In this document: piece by piece, positions 1-4,459 of the stretch | Layout: each line of letters begins with the position of its first letter | Position numbering within the stretch: the stretch's first letter is position 1 | NCBI GenBank assembly: GCA_051657905.1 | Contig: JBOFLO010000033.1 | Coordinates: 1 to 5,010 of the forward strand | From: JBOFLO01 sp051657905 | GTDB taxonomy: Bacteria; Patescibacteriota; Gracilibacteria; UBA1369 | Length of the DNA: 5,010 bases | Direction of reading: 5' to 3' | Notes under the pieces: model-generated | Databases searched by the model: none | The model's input: only the letters and a program-made list of their open reading frames with translations | Told to the model about the DNA's origin: nothing | Translations under genes and position numbers: made by a program

Positions 1-6
1 ATAAAG

Positions 7-40
7 AAAAAAGCCGGTTGAGAATATCACCGGCTTTTTT
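7..40. terminator. Bidirectional intrinsic terminator downstream of sodB
   Basis: A perfect 12-bp inverted repeat (7-18 with 29-40) has a GC-rich GCCGGT/ACCGGC core and a 10-nt loop. It is flanked by six A on one side and six T on the other, so it forms a hairpin plus U-tract on either strand. On the minus strand it lies about 28 nt after the sodB stop codon and should end that transcript. Its symmetry suggests a convergent plus-strand gene ends just left of the window, which cannot be seen. Confidence 0.9.
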
Positions 41-67
41 ATCTGTTTAAAATGAAGGGCTTTCGTT

Positions 68-655
68 TTAAGCCATTAATTTTTCAGCGTGGGACCAATT
101 TACTACTTTCCAAAATTCGGCGATGAATTGAGGGCGGGCGTTGCGGTGGTCGATGTAGTAGGCGTGTTCCCAGATGTCTAAAGTGAGTAGGGGATTTTTG
201 CCGGTGATTAGTGGGCTGTCGGCGTCTTTAAGTCCCATAATTTCCAATTTACCATCGCTGTTTTGAGCGAGCCAAGCCCAGCCTGAGCCGAAAAGTCCGG
301 CTGCGGCGGCGCTGAATTGTTCTTTGAAAGCGTCGACGGAACCGAAATCTGTATTTAGAGCCTCGGTTAGTTTAGCACCCGGCGCCGCACTGTTTGGGGT
401 GAGACAATTCCAGAAGAAAGTGTGATTGTAATGTTGAGCGGCATTGTTATAAACCGGCTTGTTACTTTCCTGATGAGCTTTGCGAATTAATTCCGCCAAA
501 TCCATACCATTCATTTCGGTGCCTTTGATGGCATCGTTTAATTTGGTGACATAAGTGGCGTGATGTTTGCCGTGATGATAGTCGAAGGTTTCCTTGGAGT
601 TGAAGGGAGCTAGTTGAGTTGGGTCGAAAGGAAGTTCGGGTAAAGTGAAAGGCAT
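68..655 (-). CDS. sodB: Superoxide dismutase, iron type (SodB)
   Basis: This is a cytoplasmic enzyme converting superoxide to hydrogen peroxide and oxygen. The 195 aa match the usual FeSOD length with no signal peptide. The N-terminal hairpin domain carries H27 and second-shell Y35 (HHGKHHATYV) and H78 (AAQHYNHTFFWN). The C-terminal domain has FGSGWAWL (122-129) and the metal signature DIWEHAYY with D160 and H164, then IDHRNARP. The four metal ligands are therefore H27, H78, D160 and H164. Q74 in the AAQ motif, with Ala (145) where MnSODs have Gln before D-S-P-L, is the iron-type arrangement; cambialistic use cannot be excluded. No Shine-Dalgarno precedes the ATG, but the family N-terminus (M-x-F-x-L-P-x-L-P) fixes the start. 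It lies 83 nt downstream of the kinase-Nudix gene, has its own promoter and ends at a strong terminator; some read-through from the operon is possible. Confidence 0.97.
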   Translation of the reverse strand: MPFTLPELPFDPTQLAPFNSKETFDYHHGKHHATYVTKLNDAIKGTEMNGMDLAELIRKAHQESNKPVYNNAAQHYNHTFFWNCLTPNSAAPGAKLTEALNTDFGSVDAFKEQFSAAAAGLFGSGWAWLAQNSDGKLEIMGLKDADSPLITGKNPLLTLDIWEHAYYIDHRNARPQFIAEFWKVVNWSHAEKLMA

Positions 656-682
656 GGTGTTTCGATTTAAGTAATATAGGTC

Positions 683-711
683 AAGATAGCATTTTAAAAG
701 CGAGATGTAAA
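683..711 (-). promoter_or_regulatory. Probable sigma70-type promoter for sodB
   Basis: On the minus strand, TTTACA (706-711, 5 of 6 to consensus) and TATCTT (683-688, 4 of 6) are separated by exactly 17 bases. The implied transcript starts near 676 and leaves a leader of about 20 nt without a Shine-Dalgarno. No convincing terminator separates it from the gene upstream, so sodB may also receive operon transcripts. Confidence 0.5.
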
Positions 712-738
712 AGTTTGATGGTTTGATTCGGGAACGCT

Positions 739-1734
739 TTAAGGTCTTTGCTTTTTGAAAGTTAAATTGTCAGGGTTTTTCTGAAAATCCAATATTCTTT
801 CGCGTTGGTTGGGGTTGAGGTTTTTGGGAAGTTTGTTGAGGGGGAAAAATTTGAAGGCTTGGACTTCGTTGCTGGTTCTTGGTTTTCCGGAAATCTTTTT
901 GCAGAGGAAGTTGAATACTAGAGTTTCTCGGCCGATTTCTGTGGGCTTTGGTTTGAAGTAAATGCCGGTTAATTTTTCGACTTTAACTTTTAAGCCAATT
1001 TCTTCTTTTACTTCACGTACTGCTGCTTCCCAAGGTGATTCGTTTTGATCAATAACTCCTCCCGGTAAATTCCAGAGATCTTTGTCCTCACGATGGCAAA
1101 GTAGAATTTCGCCTTTTTGATTGAAAATCATGCCGAAGGCGCCGGCTTCATAATAAGCTCTTTCGACATGGGCGAAATAGGTGAGGAATTTAACTTGTTG
1201 GAGGATTTTTGGGTAATTTAATTTTTTGAAATCTGAGGTGTCGACTTCTGTGGTTGTGCAATCAGTGATTTGTAGGGGAAGATGAGGTTGCTGGAATTTC
1301 AATTTAAATTCATCCAAGCGTAAGTTGTCACCGTGGCCGGAGTGGCGGTCATTGCTGGCGCGTTTTTTGAAGCGTTGGAAAAGGATATTTGGTTTAGCAG
1401 AGCAGTGAATTTGAATGAGGCGGAAAGGGGATTTTTGTAATAATTTTTGGAAAAAAGGAGAATCAAATTGATGGCTGAAATTGCTTTCTAAAATAAAACT
1501 TTGATTAGAATGGAGAAATTGCTCAGTGATTTGGTAAAGGACTTTGTAGCTGGTTTGGGCGATTTTTTGTTTCAAAACTGGATCTTCCCAACCTAAATTA
1601 TCCCAGAGATTTTCTTTGAATTCATCGCGGTGGAAAACGGGAAATCCTAGATCTTTACCGAGTTTTTTGGCTAGAGTGGTTTTGCCACTAGCGGGGTGAC
1701 CGTTGACGAAGATTAGGCAGGGTTTTGGGAGCAT
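739..1734 (-). CDS. P-loop kinase (AAA_33/zeta-like) fused to a Nudix hydrolase domain
   Basis: This is a two-domain cytoplasmic protein of 331 aa. The N-terminal half (about 1-170) is a small nucleotide-binding kinase. It has Walker A G12-H-P-A-S-G-K18-T19, a likely substrate/metal acidic residue in HRDE (D37), a Walker B-like strand FILESNF (80-86), and an arginine-rich lid R121...R125...R130-H-S-G-H, as in AAA_33-type ATPases and polynucleotide-kinase/zeta-like proteins. The C-terminal half (about 198-331) is a Nudix domain with a complete box at 226-248: G226, E232, then R240-E-V-K-E-E-I-G-L248. The box indicates Mg-dependent cleavage of an X-linked nucleoside diphosphate; substrates of both halves are unknown. 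It is last in the four-gene operon, 9 nt after the upstream stop, with no Shine-Dalgarno, so translation is probably coupled. A phosphotransferase joined to a diphosphatase suggests sequential action on one metabolite, which is inference. Confidence 0.88.
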   Translation of the reverse strand: MLPKPCLIFVNGHPASGKTTLAKKLGKDLGFPVFHRDEFKENLWDNLGWEDPVLKQKIAQTSYKVLYQITEQFLHSNQSFILESNFSHQFDSPFFQKLLQKSPFRLIQIHCSAKPNILFQRFKKRASNDRHSGHGDNLRLDEFKLKFQQPHLPLQITDCTTTEVDTSDFKKLNYPKILQQVKFLTYFAHVERAYYEAGAFGMIFNQKGEILLCHREDKDLWNLPGGVIDQNESPWEAAVREVKEEIGLKVKVEKLTGIYFKPKPTEIGRETLVFNFLCKKISGKPRTSNEVQAFKFFPLNKLPKNLNPNQRERILDFQKNPDNLTFKKQRP

Positions 1735-1743
1735 GAGTGTAAA

Positions 1744-2052
1744 TTAAATTTTAGATTTTTTACTTCCTTTAAACCATTTTGCGGCGTTGGGATTGCGGTG
1801 AGGACAGCCGGGCCAGCAGCAAGGGCGGCGTTTTCCTTCTTCGAGTTGTGAAGTCATTCTTTCAATATGTTCGGCTCGGGTTTCATCTTTTTTGACGGAG
1901 GTTATCCAGCAAATCCATTCATTACGCGCGAGCGGTGTGAGCGAATTCCAAAGTTCGAGAGTTCGAGAATTTGCTAGGAGAGTTCCTTCTAAATCTGCTG
2001 GGACTTCGTGAACTACGCCGGTAGCGATTTGGTTTTTAGATGGTTTTTTCAT
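1744..2052 (-). CDS. Small YdeI/OmpD-associated (OmdA-like) protein with Cys/His tail motif
   Basis: This 102-aa protein resembles the C-terminal domain of the YdeI/OmpD-associated family. It has the VPADLEGTL motif (17-25), a helical W-N-S-L-T-P-L-A-R-N-E-W-I-C-W-I segment (35-50), and the KKDETRAEHIERM...LEEGKRRP region (54-77) typical of that family. The molecular function is not established; some relatives are linked to resistance to cationic peptides. The larger N-terminal domain of full YdeI proteins is missing, so this is the stand-alone form. The tail contains C78-C79-W-P-G-C83-P-H85, a possible metal-binding cluster, and ends in a basic stretch. The start ATG overlaps the AlkD stop (TAATG) and is preceded by a good Shine-Dalgarno, AAAGGA, with 9 nt between its GG and the start. 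It is third in the operon; no export signal or membrane segment is visible. Confidence 0.8.
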   Translation of the reverse strand: MKKPSKNQIATGVVHEVPADLEGTLLANSRTLELWNSLTPLARNEWICWITSVKKDETRAEHIERMTSQLEEGKRRPCCWPGCPHRNPNAAKWFKGSKKSKI

Positions 2053-2786
2053 TAGATTTTTCCTTTTAAATATTTTTGGCGAATAGTGGGGGAGTGTTTT
2101 TCGATGGCGTAGCGGAGTGCAGTGCGGGGCATGGTTTGGTAATGTTTTTTGAGAAATTTATCGAGCGTAGCAACGTCTTGTTTTCCTAGTTCGCGGAGCA
2201 TCCAGCCGACGGCTTTGTGCATCAGGTCGTGCGGGTCATGTAGGAGAATTTCGGCAATTTTTAGAGGGAGCGCGAAAGATTTTTGTTTGATGAAAAAATA
2301 CATTGAGACCATGGCGATGCGTTTTTCCCAGAGGGATTTAGAGTGAGCGAGTTTTAGCAGAGTTTTTTCGGCGAGGGCGGGAGTGAAATATAAATAGTGG
2401 CCGAGGATTTTGTAGCAGCTCAGGTCAACTAGGTCCCAGTTGTTGATGTGAGCGGTGGAGGCTAGATAAAATTTGACGATTTTTTGTTGGGTTTTGAGAT
2501 CTTTTTGGCGGGTGGCTTGGGCGTATTGGGTGCATAAAATAAACAGAGCGATGGCGCGTTCTTCGTGGTATTTGGAGGTGATTAAAGATTGTAAATCCGA
2601 CCAAGGGAGTTCGGCGAATTGTTTGGCGATTAGGCGTTGTTGAGGGACGGTGAGGCCGCCGAGGAAAATGTCGCCATGGCCGTATTGGCCCGGGGCGGTG
2701 CGGAAAAATCTTTGGGAGAAAGCTGCACGCTCGGGGTTGGCATGAGTGCGGATGGTTTTAGTGATGGCTGAGAGTTGGCTTGGCAT
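2052..2786 (-). CDS. alkD: AlkD-type DNA alkylation repair glycosylase
   Basis: This 244-aa all-helical protein belongs to the HEAT-like DNA alkylation repair family, whose members remove positively charged 3-methyl- and 7-methylpurines from DNA. The catalytic and DNA-gripping residues known from Bacillus cereus AlkD (W109, D113, R148, W187) align as W117, D121, R156 and W195, with identical spacings of 4, 35 and 39 residues. They lie in NNWDLVDLS (115-123), LWEKRIA (152-158) and KAVGWMLRELGK (191-202). The conserved C-terminal RTALRYAIEK follows at 221-230. The active site therefore looks intact and activity is likely. It is second in the operon: its ATG overlaps the upstream Nudix stop by one base and its own stop overlaps the next ATG, both as TAATG. 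No Shine-Dalgarno precedes it, so re-initiation after the Nudix gene is the probable mode of translation. Confidence 0.95.
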   Translation of the reverse strand: MPSQLSAITKTIRTHANPERAAFSQRFFRTAPGQYGHGDIFLGGLTVPQQRLIAKQFAELPWSDLQSLITSKYHEERAIALFILCTQYAQATRQKDLKTQQKIVKFYLASTAHINNWDLVDLSCYKILGHYLYFTPALAEKTLLKLAHSKSLWEKRIAMVSMYFFIKQKSFALPLKIAEILLHDPHDLMHKAVGWMLRELGKQDVATLDKFLKKHYQTMPRTALRYAIEKHSPTIRQKYLKGKI

Positions 2787-3340
2787 TATGGGGTTTTTAG
2801 AAATCTGGTTTTCTGAATCAATCTGAGAATATCTTCCTGATTATTATATTTTGGAATGTCGTCTAAATGTATCCAACGAATATCTTCGGCGTCTTTGTCG
2901 GTTTTTAAAATTTCTTGTTGATCGGCCTGAAATACAAAACGCACATCATAATGTATGTGATTGGGACGATCGGTGAAAAGTAATTTATTGGTGAAAAAGG
3001 CCAAATCAAAAATATTTTCAGAAAGTGGAGTTAGTGATTTTAAACCGGTTTCTTCTTGAGCTTCACGCAAAGCGACTTCCAACGTGTTTGGCTGACTATC
3101 AGAATGTCCGCCTGGTTGAAGCCATTTTTGCAGTTTGCGATGATTTAGAAGAACTGCTTTTTGGCGATCAGAGGAAATAATCCAGGCAGAGCCGGTGATA
3201 TGGCCAATGTGGCAGAAATTTCGATCAAAGCATTGAGGATTTTCATTTACAAAATCTTGGAAAAGCTGGAGAGTTGCTTGATCTTGCGCATCAATGGATT
3301 GATATTCCGCCAGTTTTTGCTGAAGCCATTGGCGATGCAT
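2786..3340 (-). CDS. Nudix hydrolase with variant Nudix box
   Basis: This 184-aa cytoplasmic hydrolase of nucleoside diphosphate derivatives has an N-terminal helical extension (about 1-43), then the Nudix fold starting at HIGHITGSAWII (44-55). HRKLQKWLQPGGHSD (67-81) leads into the Nudix box at 78-100 (G78...R92-E-A-Q-E-E-T-G-L100), and IHYDVRFVF (129-137) forms a later strand. The first Glu of the G-x5-E pattern is Pro (P84). The metal-binding R-E-x-x-E-E core (92-97) is intact, so the enzyme should be active. The HxTGSAW...HRKLxxWLQPGGHxD pattern marks a recognisable subfamily in which this position is variable, as far as I recall. Its substrate is unsettled: damaged or non-canonical NTPs, or nucleotide sugars. 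It is the first gene of the operon, about 22 nt from a candidate -10, with no Shine-Dalgarno. Divergent promoters separate it from the mazG-like gene. Confidence 0.92.
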   Translation of the reverse strand: MHRQWLQQKLAEYQSIDAQDQATLQLFQDFVNENPQCFDRNFCHIGHITGSAWIISSDRQKAVLLNHRKLQKWLQPGGHSDSQPNTLEVALREAQEETGLKSLTPLSENIFDLAFFTNKLLFTDRPNHIHYDVRFVFQADQQEILKTDKDAEDIRWIHLDDIPKYNNQEDILRLIQKTRFLKTP

Positions 3341-3362
3341 ATGGTTAGGTTAAACTGATTGA

Positions 3363-3391
3363 ATTGTAGACTTTTTGAGGGGGTTTGACTA
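3363..3391 (-). promoter_or_regulatory. Candidate promoter of the Nudix-alkD operon
   Basis: On the minus strand a -10 TACAAT (3363-3368, 5 of 6) lies 17 bases from TAGTCA (3386-3391, 4 of 6). The implied transcript starts around 3356, leaving a leader of about 16 nt. The -35 overlaps, on the other strand, a TTGACT (3385-3390) that could be the -35 of the divergent mazG-like gene. Confidence 0.42.
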
Positions 3392-3413
3392 GTTGCTGGA
3401 AGGGGAATAAGTT
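3385..3413 (+). promoter_or_regulatory. Weak candidate promoter of the mazG-like gene
   Basis: TTGACT (3385-3390, 5 of 6) and TAAGTT (3408-3413, 3 of 6) are 17 bases apart. Transcription would start near 3420, about 20 nt before the ATG, in an AT-rich leader without a Shine-Dalgarno. A TATAAA at 3424-3429 is an alternative -10, but no -35 sits at the right distance. Confidence 0.25.
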
Positions 3414-3439
3414 GTGTTGGAATTATAAAAAATACATTT

Positions 3440-3763
3440 ATGAACTTAGAAATTTTGTCGAAAGCCAATGCGGAAAGAATGAGGGTTACGCCTGCTTATC
3501 AAAAATGTCGTGAGGAATGGAGCTTGGCGGATTGGAGTAATGCGTTGGCGGGGGAGACTGGGGAGCTTTGCAATATTATTAAGAAAATTCGGCGAGGGGA
3601 TGATATTGATGTGAAAGAAGCCGGTAAGGAATTAGCAGATATTGTGATTTATGCGGATTTATTGGCGAGCGAATTGGGTTTGGATTTGAGCGAATGTATT
3701 GTGCAGAAATTTAATGAAGTTTCGGACAGAGTGCATTCGTCGATTAAAATTGATAAAAAATAA
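3440..3763 (+). CDS. MazG-like nucleotide pyrophosphohydrolase
   Basis: This 107-aa single-domain all-alpha NTP pyrophosphatase belongs to the MazG / all-alpha NTP-PPase superfamily and probably splits (d)NTPs to NMP and pyrophosphate. The metal-binding motif ExxE...ExxD is complete: E39-T-G-E42 in LAGETGELCNIIKKIRRG (36-53), and E64-L-A-D67 in ELADIVIYADLLA (64-76). KFNEVSDRV (90-98) is the usual family ending. The length fits the compact type, which assembles as dimers or tetramers, rather than full tandem-domain MazG. It is transcribed divergently from the Nudix-alkD operon across a 99-nt gap, and a shared nucleotide-cleaning role is a reasonable inference. There is no Shine-Dalgarno, and the ATG is the first in frame. 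Its final codons (I-K-I-D-K-K-stop) recur as an imperfect copy at 4359-4379, and the A-tract at its end forms the U-tract of the terminator for the opposing gene. Confidence 0.92.
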   Translation: MNLEILSKANAERMRVTPAYQKCREEWSLADWSNALAGETGELCNIIKKIRRGDDIDVKEAGKELADIVIYADLLASELGLDLSECIVQKFNEVSDRVHSSIKIDKK

Positions 3764-3776
3764 GACGAGTTTTTAA
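3743..3776 (+). repeat. Left copy of imperfect direct repeat (3' end of mazG-like gene)
   Basis: The segment starts with ATTAAAATTGA and runs through the mazG-like stop codon into the following hairpin. It matches 4359-4391 in the same orientation: 19 of 21 bases in the first part, then about 9 of 12 with one gap. The two copies flank the compositionally odd gene 3809-4264. Confidence 0.55.
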
Positions 3777-3783
3777 GCTCGTC
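3752..3783 (-). terminator. Intrinsic terminator for the orphan gene 3809-4264
   Basis: On the minus strand the hairpin GACGAG/CTCGTC (3778-3783 with 3764-3769) has an 8-nt loop and is followed by a U-rich run (3763-3752) made from the A-tract at the end of the mazG-like gene. It starts about 25 nt after the orphan gene's stop. On the plus strand the hairpin directly follows the mazG-like stop but lacks a U-tract, so it may only protect that mRNA's 3' end. Confidence 0.7.
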
Positions 3784-3808
3784 AGGTTAAGGAAGTGAGG
3801 GGCAAACA

Positions 3809-4264
3809 TCATTGCTTGCTGTTGCGGTAGCCATCGGGTGGTGAGGCTTCAGTGCTTGGCAATGAGTAGGTTCCCATCTGAGGTTTTGCTCCAGGTTGGA
3901 GCAGGGTTTGTAGATCGACTACTGGTTTAGGTGGGCGGGGATACCCCTGCATGTAGTAGAGCGAGTGGGGGATCGGTTTTTCGTCGGGCTGGCGTTTGAT
4001 TCGAAGTTTATCTTTCAATGAAACTCCATAACCTCCAGCGTTGATGAAATCATCCAGGGAAATTGAACGATAGCCACGCTTGGCCACGTATTCGAACTCC
4101 CATTCCGCCCAACACTCCACCATTTCGTCCAGGCCAACGGGTGTGCCCAGGTAGGAGTAGCTTAAAGCGTCTCCTACGGCCGAACCTGCTTGGATATAGC
4201 GCTTTTCCACCATACTGTCGGTGTAGAAAATCCTGACAAGCCAGCTGCGAAATTTGTTCCACAT
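3809..4264 (-). CDS. Orphan hypothetical protein with proline-rich C-terminal tail
   Basis: I do not recognise this 151-aa protein. The N-terminus MWNKFRSWLVRIFY (1-14) is a basic/aromatic, amphipathic-looking segment, too short and charged for a clear membrane helix. Residues 15-92 look folded and are rich in aromatic and acidic residues (for example E50-C-W-A-E-W-E-F-E-Y59 and SLDDFINAGGYG, 69-80). From P93 on, 12 of 59 residues are proline, including YPRPPKPVV (108-116), so the tail is probably disordered. The start is well supported: GAAGG ends 5 nt before the ATG and a consensus TATAAT lies upstream. It is an independent unit with its own promoter and terminator. Oddities are higher G+C (about 52%), the only TGA stop in the window, locally reversed G/C skew in its 5' half, and flanking direct repeats. 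These suggest acquisition by insertion. The function is unknown; reality of the gene is likely. Confidence 0.72.
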   Translation of the reverse strand: MWNKFRSWLVRIFYTDSMVEKRYIQAGSAVGDALSYSYLGTPVGLDEMVECWAEWEFEYVAKRGYRSISLDDFINAGGYGVSLKDKLRIKRQPDEKPIPHSLYYMQGYPRPPKPVVDLQTLLQPGAKPQMGTYSLPSTEASPPDGYRNSKQ

Positions 4265-4268
4265 TTTT

Positions 4269-4274
4269 TCCTTC
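4269..4274 (-). promoter_or_regulatory. Strong ribosome binding site of the orphan gene
   Basis: On the minus strand GAAGGA is followed by AAAA and the ATG at 4264. This is the clearest Shine-Dalgarno among the minus-strand genes. It selects the 4264 start over the ATG at 4286, which opens a different and probably non-coding frame. Confidence 0.75.
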
Positions 4275-4285
4275 TTCCAAAGTCA

Positions 4286-4302
4286 AAGACGGAAATCGTC
4301 TT
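4286..4302 (-). other. Small hairpin at the 5' end of the orphan gene's mRNA
   Basis: AAGACG (4302-4297 on the minus strand) and CGTCTT (4291-4286) form a 6-bp stem with a 5-nt loop. With the predicted start near 4306 it would sit almost at the 5' end of the transcript, leaving the Shine-Dalgarno free. A 5' stabilising stem is the simplest reading; there is no sign of a larger riboswitch. Confidence 0.35.
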
Positions 4303-4312
4303 AACGGACGAA

Positions 4313-4340
4313 ATTATAGTGTGAAATCAAGGTTTTGCAA
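4313..4340 (-). promoter_or_regulatory. Promoter of the orphan gene
   Basis: On the minus strand a perfect -10 TATAAT (4313-4318) lies 16 bases from TTGCAA (4335-4340, 4 of 6). The start would be near 4306, giving a leader of about 42 nt. It is back to back with the pentapeptide gene promoter at 4366-4394 without overlapping it. Confidence 0.62.
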
Positions 4341-4358
4341 TGAGTTTTTGTTGAAGCT

Positions 4359-4391
4359 ATTAAAATTGACAAAAATTAAAAGAGGTTTTAG
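4359..4391 (+). repeat. Right copy of imperfect direct repeat (vestigial mazG-like 3' end)
   Basis: This is a same-orientation match to 3743-3776. In the frame corresponding to the mazG-like gene it reads I-K-I-D-K-N-stop against I-K-I-D-K-K-stop, and one of the two differences in the first 21 bases is a silent GAT/GAC change. The reading frame is closed by a TGA at 4341-4343, so it is not a gene. The repeat now carries the TTGACA and part of the -10 of the promoter at 4366-4394. Confidence 0.5.
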
Positions 4392-4394
4392 AAT
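4366..4394 (+). promoter_or_regulatory. Near-consensus sigma70 promoter of the pentapeptide-repeat gene
   Basis: A perfect TTGACA (4366-4371) and TAGAAT (4389-4394, 5 of 6) are separated by 17 bases. The start is expected near 4401, giving a leader of about 59 nt that contains AGGCTT twice (4409-4414 and 4422-4427). This is the best promoter in the window and predicts substantial expression. Confidence 0.75.
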
Positions 4395-4459
4395 CGCCAC
4401 TTGCGAAAAGGCTTCATGGTGAGGCTTTGAGCAGATCTTCGACAGGAAAGTAGGTAGAG

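Noticed and set aside
697..740. Inverted repeat AAAGCG/CGCTTT between the kinase-Nudix gene and sodB, a possible terminator
   Set aside because: Only 6 bp with a loop of 32 bases and no proper U-tract; it overlaps the sodB promoter and is more likely coincidence.
1327..1344. H-S-G-H in the kinase half as a nucleotidyltransferase HxGH motif
   Set aside because: It lies in the lid region of the P-loop domain far from the N-terminus, where AAA_33-type kinases commonly have R-H-x-G-H; the Walker A shows the domain is a kinase/ATPase, not an HxGH transferase.
3161..3468. Open frames overlapping the first Nudix gene on both strands
   Set aside because: They run across a clear Nudix domain and the divergent promoter region, lack ribosome sites and show no recognisable protein features.
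3809..3811. UGA recoded as glycine (code 25), extending the orphan gene
   Set aside because: No other gene in the window uses UGA in frame, and the terminator lies at the right distance after the TGA read as a stop.
4050..4286. Alternative minus-strand frame starting at the ATG at 4286
   Set aside because: It overlaps the orphan gene in another frame; the strong RBS at 4269-4274 is placed for the 4264 start, and this product is Arg/Gly-rich and low in plausibility.
3839..4427. Shared 11-mer TGGTGAGGCTT at 3839-3849 and 4417-4427
   Set aside because: An 11-base match is expected a few times by chance in 5 kb, and it does not extend on either side.
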